From Ruminococcus albus AD2013 (GTDB lineage: Bacteria; Bacillota; Clostridia; Oscillospirales; Ruminococcaceae): a DNA stretch of 64,000 nt. The notes under the pieces were generated by a model. It saw only the letters and a list, made by a program, of their open reading frames with translations. It made no database searches and was not told the DNA's origin. Below, piece after piece: positions 18,101 to 26,119 of the stretch. The DNA lies in contig NZ_JAGS01000001.1 in the NCBI RefSeq assembly GCF_000526775.1, positions 3,720,001 through 3,784,000 on the forward strand, given 5' to 3'. Numbering within the stretch: position 1 is the stretch's first letter; each line of letters begins with the position of its first letter. The position numbers and the translations under genes were made by a program.

Positions 18101-19333
18101 ATGTGGAACGGCGAAATCAAGGTCATTACAGGTATAATACGATGCGGCAAATCGGTGCTGCTGCTTGACCTTTTCTATCAGTATCTTCTTGAACATGATG
18201 TTAGCGAAGAACAGATCATAAAGATCGAACTCGACCAGAGGCGTTATTACAAATACCGTAATCCGATCGTACTTTGCGAGTATGTCGAAACGCTCGTCAA
18301 CGAAAACAAGGATAGGAAGCTGTATCTGTTCATCGATGAAGTTCAGATGACAAGCAAGGTCGTGGACAAAGAAAATGGTGGTATCGAGGTCAATATATAC
18401 GATATGCTCAACGAGCTGAAAGCATATAAGAACCTTGATGTTTATGTTACGGGCAGTAATTCAAAGGGTCTGTCCAACGATATTGCAACCGAGTTCCGCG
18501 GGAGAGCCTCGCAGATACACGTTTATCCGCTTTCGTTCAAGGAGTTCTGTTCAGCGGTCTCGGTCGATGAAAGCAAGGCGCTGGATATGTATATGCTCTA
18601 TGGCGGTATGCCGAGGATAACTTCACTTGATGACGAAAAGGATAAAAAAGAATATCTTTCCAGCCTGTATCGTGAGCTATATATCAAGGGGATTGTTGAG
18701 CGAAACGGCATTGAACGTGAGGATATTCTTAATGATATACTTGATTTCCTTGCCTCGCAGATAAGCTCGCTGACCAATCCGACTAATATATCAAATGCTC
18801 TCGCTAGCATGAAAAATGAGAAGATCAATCCTGCGCTCGTTTCGAATTACGTCAGACATATAATGGATTCGTTCCTGATTTCCGAAGCTAAGCGATACGA
18901 CGTCAAGGGCAAAACCTATTTCAAGTACCCGAACAAATATTATTACACCGATATGGGACTCCGAAACGCAAGGCTCAATTACAGGCAGTTCGACCCCGGG
19001 CATCTGATGGAGAATATCATTTATAACGAACTGCTGCGCAGGGGTTATTCGGTCGATGCTGGTGTAGTGGCAGACCGTTCCAATAGACGTAATATGCAGA
19101 AGGAGATAGATTTTGTTGTCAACGATGCCGACAAGCGCATATATATCCAATCCGCACTGCGAATGAACACCGAGGACAAGACCGATTTAGAGCTGTCTTC
19201 CCTTATGCTCACAAAGGATTTCTTCAAGAAGATCGTTATCAGGCAGGATATATCTCACAACTACTATGACAACAACGGTATTTTCCATTGCAGCCTTATC
19301 GACTTCTTGCTTGAACGGGTAGAGCTGTTCTGA
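18101..19333 (+). CDS. AAA+ ATPase with DUF4143 domain, start damaged by a nonsense codon
   Basis: 410 aa from the ATG at 18101. The natural start appears to be the ATG at 18059, preceded by GAGGTG and reading M-I-N-R-D then TAA (18074-18076) then Y-L-D-R-I-V-H-K-M-W-N-G; in relatives the codon is for Tyr. Translation would have to restart at 18101, which still retains Walker A (G-I-I-R-C-G-K-S) and Walker B (L-Y-L-F-I-D-E-V-Q). The C-terminal DUF4143/PD-(D/E)xK-like region contains E-I-D-F-V-V. These ATPases are widespread in gut bacteria with unclear function. It may be a recent pseudogene. Confidence 0.75.
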   Translation: MWNGEIKVITGIIRCGKSVLLLDLFYQYLLEHDVSEEQIIKIELDQRRYYKYRNPIVLCEYVETLVNENKDRKLYLFIDEVQMTSKVVDKENGGIEVNIYDMLNELKAYKNLDVYVTGSNSKGLSNDIATEFRGRASQIHVYPLSFKEFCSAVSVDESKALDMYMLYGGMPRITSLDDEKDKKEYLSSLYRELYIKGIVERNGIEREDILNDILDFLASQISSLTNPTNISNALASMKNEKINPALVSNYVRHIMDSFLISEAKRYDVKGKTYFKYPNKYYYTDMGLRNARLNYRQFDPGHLMENIIYNELLRRGYSVDAGVVADRSNRRNMQKEIDFVVNDADKRIYIQSALRMNTEDKTDLELSSLMLTKDFFKKIVIRQDISHNYYDNNGIFHCSLIDFLLERVELF

Positions 19334-19403
19334 AATCATATCTTGCTCTGATGCACCCCGTAGAGTTCCAATATACTATAAATAAAGTTATCCAAAAACA
19401 CAG

Positions 19404-19423
19404 TAAGATAAATATTTATCTTA
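19404..19423. other. 20-bp perfect palindrome
   Basis: TAAGATAAATATTTATCTTA is its own reverse complement and lies between the ATPase gene end and the MORN-type gene. It could be an operator for the downstream gene or a weak terminator. Confidence 0.45.
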
Positions 19424-19490
19424 ACATTTTTTAAAGCTTTCCTTTTATGTAATTGATAAAAGTATATAATTTAAAGCAATCGGAGGACTT

Positions 19491-19898
19491 ATGAAACCAA
19501 GCGAAATAGATGTATTATCAAAGGAATATGTTATAGAACACGGAACCGAATTTCACGGTGAAGAAATATGCTGGGGCGGCGATTACGGCGACCTGGTATG
19601 CAGCAGTGAAGGCGTTCCTTTTACCGGATTATTATTTGAATTATACAGAAACGGAAATCTTGCGTATTATTCGTATTACGAGAAAGGAAGACAGCACGGA
19701 CTGTCCATACGGTTCCATGTTTCGGGAAATATTGAAAGCTGCGGAGTATTTGCGGGTGGATTTCCGGTAGGAAAATCGTATGAATGGTATGATTCAGGTA
19801 AGTTAAAATTGATAAGAGATCATTATAAAAACGATTATCATTACAAGTATACCGAATATGACGAAAACGAAGATATTGTAAGACAAGGTGAAGCGTAA
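19491..19898 (+). CDS. MORN-repeat / YwqK-type antitoxin-like protein
   Basis: 135 aa. GGAGG lies 5-6 nt before the ATG. It contains MORN-like repeats: P-F-T-G-L-L-F-E-L-Y-R-N-G-N-L-A-Y-Y-S-Y-Y-E-K-G-R-Q-H-G, then F-H-V-S-G-N-I-E-S and Y-E-W-Y-D-S-G-K-L-K. Proteins annotated as the YwqK family accompany secreted toxins as immunity or antitoxin proteins. The next open frame is a toxin-deaminase fragment followed by two duplicated small genes, which supports an immunity role by association only. Confidence 0.65.
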   Translation: MKPSEIDVLSKEYVIEHGTEFHGEEICWGGDYGDLVCSSEGVPFTGLLFELYRNGNLAYYSYYEKGRQHGLSIRFHVSGNIESCGVFAGGFPVGKSYEWYDSGKLKLIRDHYKNDYHYKYTEYDENEDIVRQGEA

Positions 19899-19942
19899 AC
19901 ACCATATGGCTTGGCACCCTGAAGAAAGCCCATTTACAGCAT

Positions 19943-20179
19943 TTGAAGCAGCCGATAGAGGAGGGCAAGTTTTTCCCACGTGAAGTATGTTCAGAGTATA
20001 AGATACTTAGCGAAATTGAAAGACAGATTAAAAATACGCCCAATATATCCGGTAAAATAAAGCTATTTACAGAGTTAGAGTGTTGTGATAGTTGCAGCGA
20101 TGTAATAGCGCAATTCCTTGAACGACATACAAACATTGAAATAGAAATAATTTATAATGGTAAACGAATTACGAAGTGA
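19943..20179 (+). pseudogene. C-terminal tip of a deaminase-type polymorphic toxin
   Basis: About 78 codons (nominal TTG start; the frame is open back to ~19895). The sequence F-F-P-R-E-V-C-S-E-Y-K-I-L-S-E-I ... K-L-F-T-E-L-E-C-C-D-S-C-S-D-V-I-A-Q-F resembles secreted-toxin deaminases. The S-E dyad and the C-x-x-C motif supply the catalytic Glu and zinc ligands. There is no delivery domain or signal, so it is a displaced toxin cassette like those of polymorphic toxin loci. It ends 9 bp before the first immunity-like gene. The family call (BURPS668_1122-like) is from motif memory. Confidence 0.5.
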
Positions 20180-20188
20180 GGAATTAAT

Positions 20189-20551
20189 ATGATCATAGAA
20201 GATAATAACTATTTTGAAGTAAAAAACGATACGATAGAATCAATTGAAAGATATTTTAAAAGATACCCTTTAGATGTAGCGAATATTGCAAGACTGGACT
20301 ATGAATTAGTTGACCCGGCTGATGATATTGAACAACTAATTATTTCAATTATCATTTTTTACCATGCAATCTGGAAAAAAGCGGGAGCTCTTCCTGCGTT
20401 TGACATTGGAAGCGTAAAAAGAATTGCAAATGCGATTTTACAATTCAACCCAACTTTTAATCATTTAAATGCTGATGAATATAACGATTTTATCAAAATG
20501 GTTAAAGAATTTAGTGAGAGGAAAATAGAGATATTTGAGGATAACAGATAA
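20189..20551 (+). CDS. Putative immunity protein, copy 1 of tandem pair
   Basis: 120 aa, AT-rich, soluble and acidic, with no family I can name. The ATG follows GAGG and overlaps the expected position for an immunity gene right after the toxin tip. About 60% of residues are shared with the gene at 20670: N-N-Y-F-E, Y-F-K-R-x-P-L-D, F/L-Y-H-A-I-W-K-K-x-G-A-L-P, N-P-T-F-x-H-L-N-A-D-E-Y, I-E-I-F-E-D-N-R. Position after a toxin C-terminus, small size and local duplication are the hallmarks of polymorphic-toxin immunity genes. The function is inference. Confidence 0.6.
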   Translation: MIIEDNNYFEVKNDTIESIERYFKRYPLDVANIARLDYELVDPADDIEQLIISIIIFYHAIWKKAGALPAFDIGSVKRIANAILQFNPTFNHLNADEYNDFIKMVKEFSERKIEIFEDNR

Positions 20552-20669
20552 TCTGCATCGATCTGGTGATGATAAATACAATGTCGTGACCCAATTCCAT
20601 GAACGACATACAAACATTGAAATTGAAATAATTCATAATAATATACGAATTACGAAGTGAGGAATTAAT

Positions 20670-21032
20670 ATGATCATAGAAAAAAATAACTATTTTGAAG
20701 AAAAAACAAATTTGATTGAGTCACTTGAAGTATATTTTAAAAGACACCCTTTGGATGCGGAAAATATTGGAAGGCAGTACACTGAAGAAGTTTTAGGAGC
20801 TGAAGATACTGAACAAATGGTTATTGCAGATATCATTTTATACCATGCGATCTGGAAAAAAGTCGGAGCTCTTCCGGAATATATCATTGAAAGAATAAAA
20901 AGAAATACAAATGAAATAATTCAATCCAATCCGACTTTTACTCATCTAAATGCTGATGAATATAAGGATTTTATTAAAATTGTTAAAGAATTGAGTGAGA
21001 GTAAAATAGAGATATTTGAGGATAACAGATAA
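20670..21032 (+). CDS. Putative immunity protein, copy 2 of tandem pair
   Basis: 120 aa, the same length as its neighbour at 20189 and starting exactly 481 bp later. Divergence is concentrated in the segment after residue 25 (E-N-I-G-R-Q-Y-T-E-E-V-L-G-A-E-D versus A-N-I-A-R-L-D-Y-E-L-V-D-P-A-D-D), while both ends are nearly identical. That pattern suits immunity paralogues tuned to different toxin variants. It is preceded by a ~75-bp copy of the toxin's 3' end, still in frame (Q-F-H-E-R-H-T-N-I-E-I-E-I-I). Confidence 0.6.
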   Translation: MIIEKNNYFEEKTNLIESLEVYFKRHPLDAENIGRQYTEEVLGAEDTEQMVIADIILYHAIWKKVGALPEYIIERIKRNTNEIIQSNPTFTHLNADEYKDFIKIVKELSESKIEIFEDNR

Positions 21033-21072
21033 TCTGCATTGATCCGGTGATGATAAATACAATGTCGTCACC

Positions 21073-21350
21073 CACCCATTAGGTCCTGGTGCAGTCGGCA
21101 ACCCGAATTCACTTAATACATCATAGTTCTTTCTTCTATATGCATCTATTAAGCTTGCATATTTTTGGGGCTGTCTTTGCTTAAATATATCATAATATTC
21201 GTTAATTGAGCCTCTGCTGCGAATCAGATTTTCAGCAATCATTTCATCTACTTCCGGAACTTCATCAAAAGCAAAATCTTCATCCACTAACTGAAACGAT
21301 CCATTATTCACCGAAACAAGAATGTAAGAGCATGGGACTGTCCCAAATGT
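21073..21350 (-). pseudogene. Fragment of a paralogue of the 4632 lipoprotein
   Basis: The minus strand reads Y-I-L-V-S-V-N-N-G-S-F-Q-L-V-D ... F-K-Q-R-Q-P-Q-K-Y-A-S-L-I-D-A-Y-R-R ... L-S-E-F-G-L-P-T-A-P-G-P. This is clearly homologous to residues ~94-165 of the lipoprotein at 4632-5225. The signal peptide and first half are missing, and the 3' end runs into the end of the tandem duplication. It shows that this lipoprotein family is also found within toxin/immunity debris. Confidence 0.75.
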
Positions 21351-21435
21351 GAAACTCATCATGACAGAGATGTAAATGCTGCAATAAATATAAGAAATGA
21401 AGGTATGCTAATAGCATTAGGATAGTCTTAAATCA

Positions 21436-21558
21436 TAAAAGCCGTGGGACACACGGGGTTAGCTCGCATATGCTTAGTACATTAGTACTATCGAACGAGA
21501 ACCGAACTCGCTGAGGTCAGGGGAAGCCCCCGCCTCTTTAGGCGGGGGAGGATGTCAC
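21436..21558 (+). ncRNA. Orphan IS200/IS605 right end / OmegaRNA-like structure of a second type
   Basis: The stretch begins AAGCCGTGGGACACACGGGG and ends GGAAG-CCCCCGCC-TCTTTA-GGCGGGGG-AGGATGTCAC. This is the standard appearance of the right end of IS200/IS605 elements carrying tnpB in Firmicutes. No tnpB or tnpA lies next to it. The potential guide would start at 21559 (ACGAGCTTATCT). It is unrelated in sequence to the right ends of the three other TnpB elements here. Confidence 0.6.
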
Positions 21559-21664
21559 ACGAGCTTATCTACTAGTCCTTGGAAAGATTCGTCACTAACA
21601 GAGCGCTGAATGATTTAATTGTGCATCAGACAATATTGAAAGCATCTTAAAATCTTTTTGAAAA

Positions 21665-21697
21665 TGTATTGCAATTTGCGATACATTGTGGTATAAT
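21665..21697 (+). promoter_or_regulatory. Promoter with palindromic operator of the RelB/RelE-type module
   Basis: TTGCAA (21669-21674), 17 bp, TATAAT (21692-21697). The imperfect palindrome TGTATTGCA-ATT-TGCGATACA at 21665-21685 overlaps the -35, as expected for antitoxin autorepression. Confidence 0.7.
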
Positions 21698-21721
21698 ATC
21701 ATTAGAAAGGTGGTCGATACT

Positions 21722-22033
21722 ATGGCAACAAGAACTGCAAATGTTACAGCAAGGGTCGAGCCCGAAGTAAAGGCTCAGGCTGAGGCTGTAATGGAAAAGC
21801 TTGGAATACCTGTTTCAACTGCAATAAATATGTTTTATCGTGAGATAATACTTTGGAACGGTCTGCCGTTTCGTCCCTCGATTCCTGTGAATGATGTAAA
21901 AGCACGTGATGAAATGACAAAAGAAGAGTTTGACCAGAGAATGTCCGTAGGGCTTGAACAGGCAAGACATGGAATGTCAACTCCTGCTGACACTGTATTT
22001 GACAGGCTGATGGGAGAACTGGGTAATGAGTAA
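21722..22033 (+). CDS. relB: RelB/DinJ-family antitoxin
   Basis: 103 aa from the ATG at 21722; the in-frame upstream start at 21686 overlaps the -10 region and is rejected. The ribbon-helix-helix N-terminus reads T-A-N-V-T-A-R-V-E-P-E-V-K-A-Q-A-E-A-V-M-E-K-L-G-I-P-V-S-T-A-I-N-M-F, diagnostic of RelB/DinJ, followed by a toxin-wrapping tail. It overlaps the toxin gene by 8 bp. It binds and neutralises the downstream toxin and probably represses the operon through the palindrome at 21665. Confidence 0.93.
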   Translation: MATRTANVTARVEPEVKAQAEAVMEKLGIPVSTAINMFYREIILWNGLPFRPSIPVNDVKARDEMTKEEFDQRMSVGLEQARHGMSTPADTVFDRLMGELGNE

Positions 22034-22358
22034 ATATAAGGTCGAAGTTACATCGTTTGCTGAAAACTCGATCAGATCCATAGCAGATTATATCAGAAAT
22101 AAGCTTAAAGCACCTCAGGCGGCTCGCAATACAGTGAAAATGATCTTTGATGCGATAACAGAGCTTGACAATTTCCCTAACAAGGTCAAGCTTATAGAGG
22201 AAGAGCCTTGGCGCACCGAAGGTATACATCAAATGACTATCGGGAATTACTATGTATATTTCTGGATTAACGAGCTTGAAAACAGAGTCATAGTAACTGA
22301 TGTCATTTACGCAAGGAGAGAGCAGAAGGATGCTCTGGCTGATATGCCGATGAAGTAA
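22026..22358 (+). CDS. RelE/ParE-family toxin
   Basis: 110 aa: K-Y-K-V-E-V-T-S-F-A-E-N-S-I-R-S-I-A-D-Y-I-R ... P-W-R-T-E-G-I-H-Q-M-T-I-G-N-Y-Y-V-Y-F-W-I ... V-I-V-T-D-V-I-Y-A-R-R. This is the ParE/RelE fold, with the conserved late Y-V-Y-F and terminal Y-A-R-R. The target could be ribosome-bound mRNA (RelE) or gyrase (ParE), which sequence alone cannot separate. Translation is coupled to the antitoxin. No damage is seen. Confidence 0.9.
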   Translation: MSKYKVEVTSFAENSIRSIADYIRNKLKAPQAARNTVKMIFDAITELDNFPNKVKLIEEEPWRTEGIHQMTIGNYYVYFWINELENRVIVTDVIYARREQKDALADMPMK

Positions 22359-22626
22359 ATATCGCTTTAGTGTGCTTGTTTATTCATATTCCAGAGGGAT
22401 CAAAACTATAGGTGATTGATACAATAGCTGTGAAGAAAAAGCAGCCCTCCTTCACTGGAAAAGCTACTTTATATGATTTATTATAGATCTGGCGCTGGTA
22501 GCCGTGTTTCTTATATTTTCCCTTTGCTTGACGATTTTCAATCGGTTCTATGAGGGGGTTCAACAGGTTCAGTGAGGGGTATATAAAACCTCGATTTTAC
22601 GCCGTTTTCAAGCATCTTACATAATA

Positions 22627-22668
22627 GAAAAAACCGCCGTTCAGGTTCGTACCCTGACGGCGGTTTTG
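22627..22668 (-). terminator. Intrinsic terminator of the 22673 ATPase gene
   Basis: AAACCGCCG... pairs with ...CGGCGGTTTT, and on the minus strand the stem is followed by a T run. It ends 5 bp from the stop codon. The ~270 bp between this and the RelE-type gene shows nothing else. Confidence 0.8.
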
Positions 22669-22672
22669 TGGT

Positions 22673-24028
22673 TTACAGGTCTTTTTCTTCATCGAATGTT
22701 CCGGCTTTCAGAAACTCTCTGAGCAAAAATGTGCAAAAATATGGAAATGTGTAGATATGATCGCTGTAGCCGATATTGCCGTTTATCATTTTAACACCAA
22801 AGCGTATGTCAGCATATTTTTCCGAACTGATCAGTGTCCGCAGGGACTTTGCTCTGCCGTTCTGTGATTTCACTTCAACAGGAACAAGAGAATTGCTTGT
22901 TCTCAGAAAGAAATCCTGTTCGAGCGTAGAGTCATCACGCTTGTAATAACACAGCTCACAGCCGCTTTTTACCAGTGCTTCACCAACCATATTTTCATAA
23001 AGAGCGCCTTTGTAAACGCCTAAATTTTTGTTGGCACGAAGGTCGTCCTGTGCTTCATCATCAAGCATTGCTACAAGCAGTCCGCTGTCTGAAAAATACA
23101 GCTTGAATTTATCAGGATCAATGTTGCCCTTCAGCGGCAGTTCAGGAAAATTCATACAATTACATACATTAACGATCCCTGCGTCGGTGAGCCATTCAAT
23201 ACAACCTCTGTATGTGTGAAAGCGTGCTCCGGAAGCGACTTTTGAGATTTGGAATTTCTTATTCTCTTTTGCAAGCTGCGGTGCTATGCTATTGAAGACA
23301 TTGATGATCCTGGTCTGGTCTACACCGTCTGCATATTTTCTGATATCTTCTTTATAGTCCTCTATCAGCTGTCTTTGCGTATCGAGAGAGCCTTCAAAAA
23401 TACCGCTCTCGATATACTGCTTCACAACGGCTGGCATACCCCCGAGTACACAATAGTCAAGAAACAATGAACGGTACACTGCCATTTCCGGCTCGCTGAA
23501 CGGTCTCAGCTCCAGCATAGCACCGAGCAGATCGTCATGCAGCGAAGCATCATATCCTTTTGCCCACAGGAATTCTTCAAAGTCAAGCGAGTACATGATA
23601 TAGTCTTTTTTGTAGCCTACACTGTTGCTTTCTATCCTGCGGTAATTGATGCCCAGCATCGAACCGCTGCATATCACATCAAAGCGTCCGTCTTGTTTGA
23701 AGAATTTCAGACTTGTGGCAATATCGGGAAAGTGCTGTATCTCATCGAAGAAGAGCAACGTTTTTCCGGGGATAAATTTTTTGGTTGGGTCGATCAGTGA
23801 GATGTTTTTGATGATTGCATCGCTTTTATAACCGTCTGCGGTTATCATCGTGTATTTCGGTTCTTCTACAAAATTTATCTCTATAACGCTTTCGTAGTGT
23901 TCTGCTGCAAAGTGGCGGATTGATTCGGTCTTACCTATCTGACGTGAACCTTTAATGATAAGCGGCTTTCTGTCGTTGTCAAGTTTCCAGTCGCTTAGAA
24001 ACCGGTCTATTTTTCTTCGCATATACAT
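22673..24028 (-). CDS. AAA+ ATPase with DUF4143 domain
   Basis: 451 aa from the ATG at 24028 (AGGAGG 9 nt upstream); an earlier in-frame start at 24058 lacks a ribosome site. Walker A is G-S-R-Q-I-G-K-T-E and Walker B is L-L-F-F-D-E-I-Q, with a Q-D-G-R-F-D-V-I-C-S-G-S-M-L-G sensor-type segment. The C-terminal DUF4143 region has the PD-(D/E)xK-like core T-L-E-Q-D-F-F-L ... V-P-V-E-V-K-S. Same broad family as the 18101 gene but not a close paralogue. The function is unknown; a defence or DNA-related role has been suggested for the group because of the nuclease-like fold. Confidence 0.85.
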   Translation of the reverse strand: MYMRRKIDRFLSDWKLDNDRKPLIIKGSRQIGKTESIRHFAAEHYESVIEINFVEEPKYTMITADGYKSDAIIKNISLIDPTKKFIPGKTLLFFDEIQHFPDIATSLKFFKQDGRFDVICSGSMLGINYRRIESNSVGYKKDYIMYSLDFEEFLWAKGYDASLHDDLLGAMLELRPFSEPEMAVYRSLFLDYCVLGGMPAVVKQYIESGIFEGSLDTQRQLIEDYKEDIRKYADGVDQTRIINVFNSIAPQLAKENKKFQISKVASGARFHTYRGCIEWLTDAGIVNVCNCMNFPELPLKGNIDPDKFKLYFSDSGLLVAMLDDEAQDDLRANKNLGVYKGALYENMVGEALVKSGCELCYYKRDDSTLEQDFFLRTSNSLVPVEVKSQNGRAKSLRTLISSEKYADIRFGVKMINGNIGYSDHIYTFPYFCTFLLREFLKAGTFDEEKDL

Positions 24029-24149
24029 ATTGCTGCACCTCCTGATACTATCATACAATAATCTGAGCCAAAAGTCAAGAGGTTATAACATTTTTAGAGT
24101 GAATTTATAAATTAACAATACAAAATTCGAGCGAATTATTATATCTTCG

Positions 24150-24330
24150 TTACAAAATATCAGTGAAAAGTGTTTCTCCGCCGATCAGATCAAATCCGTC
24201 TGTGTCCTTAAAATCAAATCCAACGGTGCAGACAAAGCCTATGTTCCTTTTCCTGACGGCATTCTTCAAGCGTCATCGGTCTGTCGAGGTATTTGCATTC
24301 GTTGAGATCATACTGCTTCACATATAATCA
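24150..24330 (-). pseudogene. Frameshifted small gene remnant, family unknown
   Basis: The minus strand shows K-Y-L-D-R-P-M-T-L-E-E-C-R-Q-E-K-E in one frame, continuing in another as R-N-I-G-F-V-C-T-V-G-F-D-F-K-D-T-D-G-F-D-L-I-G-G-E-T-L-F-T-D-I-L and stop. One frameshift explains the break. I do not recognise the family. It lies in the 635-bp gap between the ATPase and the membrane protein gene. Confidence 0.4.
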
Positions 24331-24481
24331 ATAAGAAAAAATCCACAATCATATATAACACATATACATGTAGATAAAAATCTCAAACTCAATGGCGATG
24401 AATAAATTTGACCCTGCAGGGATGTTGATTCCTTGCAGGGTCTGATATTTTATGGGGTGCAGGGTATTTGACGGTTACCAA

Positions 24482-24523
24482 AAAAACACTCATTCAAGAA
24501 TAAATCCTCGAATGAGTGTTTTT
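24482..24523. terminator. Bidirectional intrinsic terminator
   Basis: AAAAACACTCATTC (24482-24495) and GAATGAGTGTTTTT (24510-24523) are perfect complements with A and T flanks, usable in both directions. Confidence 0.8.
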
Positions 24524-24693
24524 GTTTGTCGAATCTAACGCCTGTCTTCCGGTTCGGTAAATGTGTACCAGTCGGGCTTTTGGTTGTCTATGAAATGTAA
24601 CTGCTAAATAACATACCACCAGTAAAATTGGATAAATTAAATATCAACCACCGCACACGTCTCCAAAGACTGCCACTAAACGAAAGCTCTAAC

Positions 24694-25233
24694 TCAGAAA
24701 ACAATGGAAACTGTCTCGTGCCCAACATTTTCATCTCTTTTGAAAGAGATATTCAGCGTATCATTATCCCATTCATAATTACAATCTCCACTTTCAAAAG
24801 GAAGATAACCCGGTCTTACATCAGTCCAATATTCACATATATAAATATTTAGAAAAATTTTCTTATATATTGTAAATCCACTGTGTATAGGTCTCTTAAA
24901 TTCATGCAATACTACTGTATGCTTGCCATCATCAGAACTTATCGTGTTAAAATACTCAGTTCCTCCGATTGTACCAACTCGAAACAGAGATACTAAAAAT
25001 ACAGAAAAATATATGAAAATTCCTGCAATGAACAGAATAACATTTTTCTTATTCGCTTTCTTGCACATCAAAACAATAAACGATACAATAGAAACAGCAA
25101 AAATTGTCCAAAAAACACTGCTCGGTTTTAAAATTACTGCAATTTTGAAAATCCGTAGTATTACAATCAAAGCGGATAATGCGCATGAAAATATCACACC
25201 AGTAAGAAATTTTTTTGAATATTTATTATCCAT
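24694..25233 (-). CDS. Small membrane protein of unknown function
   Basis: 179 aa from the ATG at 25233 (AGGAGG 6 nt upstream); the longer frame to 25272 is not needed. Three hydrophobic segments lie at about residues 8-28, 38-55 and 63-85. A soluble C-terminal half follows, rich in aromatic and acidic residues (I-C-E-Y-W-T-D-V-R-P-G-Y-L-P-F-E-S-G-D-C-N-Y-E-W-D-N). The topology suggests the C-terminal domain is outside. I recognise no family. It stands alone with no obvious partners. Confidence 0.65.
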   Translation of the reverse strand: MDNKYSKKFLTGVIFSCALSALIVILRIFKIAVILKPSSVFWTIFAVSIVSFIVLMCKKANKKNVILFIAGIFIYFSVFLVSLFRVGTIGGTEYFNTISSDDGKHTVVLHEFKRPIHSGFTIYKKIFLNIYICEYWTDVRPGYLPFESGDCNYEWDNDTLNISFKRDENVGHETVSIVF

Positions 25234-25570
25234 TTTAATCCTCCTGAATAAGTTTTCATGCCGAAATTGCATGGCGAATTACTTATAATTGATAACGCGC
25301 GAAAGTTAGTATATCATGTTCATTATAGAATGTCAATAAATTAGTATACGATTTAGGATTATATACTTAATTATTGTTAATCTACCAAATTACCACAATA
25401 TAGAATAGACAATTAACTCGATATGCAAAAGCAGTCACACTTCACTTACGGTTAAAATTAATCGATTCCGATGTTTTAGAAAAATAGACAAGATTGAATC
25501 AAAATATGATCAATCAACACAGTTATAGATGCTGAAAGAAATAAATTTACAAACTAAACTCCATTCAAAA
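25234..25570. other. AT-rich intergenic region
   Basis: About 340 bp upstream of the membrane protein gene. I see no supported gene; it presumably carries the promoter for the minus-strand gene at 24694. Confidence 0.5.
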
Positions 25571-25605
25571 AACTCTGAGGTACGCCGTGTAGCTCAGAGT
25601 TTTTA
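25571..25605 (-). terminator. Intrinsic terminator of the 25619 gene
   Basis: AACTCTGAG (25571-25579) pairs with CTCAGAGTT (25593-25601), with T/A runs on both sides. It is a close relative of the stem at 5348. Confidence 0.8.
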
Positions 25606-25618
25606 TATGATTTTCCGC

Positions 25619-25906
25619 TTATTTCTTTTTTTGTTTTTGCAATGCTTTCTTTAACTTAGAATTTTCCTTTTGCAGATTTCTTATCTGCCGACTTTGCGCC
25701 GAAATAGTGTTTTGATGCTTTATCACTTCATCTCTGAGCCTGACTATCTCCTTGAACTTTTCATCTAGCATAAGTCGGTATCTACGGCATATTCCAGCAA
25801 ATTCCAGGCATATTTTGCTGTAGTTTTCATTCATTATCTGATGCTGTTCTTTGGGAGAATTCACTTTGCCAAAGGCCCCGGTATATACGTTTTTCATATC
25901 ACTCAT
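25619..25906 (-). CDS. Small coiled-coil protein
   Basis: 95 aa. The second half is a clear heptad-repeat coiled coil (L-D-E-K-F-K-E-I-V-R-L-R-D-E-V-I-K-H-Q-N ... I-R-N-L-Q-K-E-N-S-K-L-K-K) ending in a poly-Lys tail. The first half contains M-N-E-N-Y-S-K-I-C-L-E-F-A-G-I-C-R-R-Y-R-L-M. No family is recognised. It lies 8 bp downstream of a 43-codon frame on the same strand, and the two may be co-transcribed; such pairs are common on integrative elements. The strong terminator after it supports a real gene. Confidence 0.6.
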   Translation of the reverse strand: MSDMKNVYTGAFGKVNSPKEQHQIMNENYSKICLEFAGICRRYRLMLDEKFKEIVRLRDEVIKHQNTISAQSRQIRNLQKENSKLKKALQKQKKK

Positions 25907-25913
25907 AGTAAGT

Positions 25914-26045
25914 TTATTTCACCTTATGTATCGTCACGACGTTCTCATATTCTGCTTTTACGATCACCGGGGAGACCCTTTTTACAGTAAGCTGTCGTTC
26001 TCCCGATTTGTTGCCAGTGCAAAAGTGATTAAAGAGTTTTCGCAT
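25914..26045 (-). CDS. 43-residue basic small protein (tentative)
   Basis: The frame begins M-R-K-L-F-N-H-F-C-T-G-N-K and ends V-I-V-K-A-E-Y-E-N-V-V-T-I-H-K-V-K, stopping 8 bp before the coiled-coil gene. The ribosome site is weak. The residue mix (basic, beta-like, alternating V/I) looks protein-like rather than random, and the tight spacing supports co-expression. I cannot assign a function. A 10-mer identical to the LytTR-type repeat (TTGCGTGAGT) overlaps the start region on the other strand, probably by chance. Confidence 0.35.
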   Translation of the reverse strand: MRKLFNHFCTGNKSGERQLTVKRVSPVIVKAEYENVVTIHKVK

Positions 26046-26119
26046 TGCGTGAGTTCGTTTTCGACTATGAGAACCTTGTTTTATAAATCAGGCAGATTTC
26101 TTTGATTTTATCTACCAAA

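Larger units (their letters stand above)
20111..21072 (+). repeat. Tandem duplication, 481-bp unit (toxin tail + immunity gene)
   Basis: Unit 1 is ~20111-20591 and unit 2 ~20592-21072. Each contains the last ~25 codons of the deaminase toxin, the ribosome site and start region, the immunity-like gene, and a shared tail ending ...GATAAATACAATGTCGT. The copies have diverged clearly, so the duplication is not recent. Confidence 0.8.

Noticed and set aside
21310..21350. TGGGACTGTCCCA palindrome resembling an IS end
   Set aside because: It lies at the broken end of the lipoprotein fragment, but there is no partner repeat or transposase nearby to define an element.
26045..26054. Single copy of TTGCGTGAGT, the LytTR-type repeat
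   Set aside because: Only one copy, no second at a 20-22 bp period, and no promoter next to it in the right place; chance match more likely.
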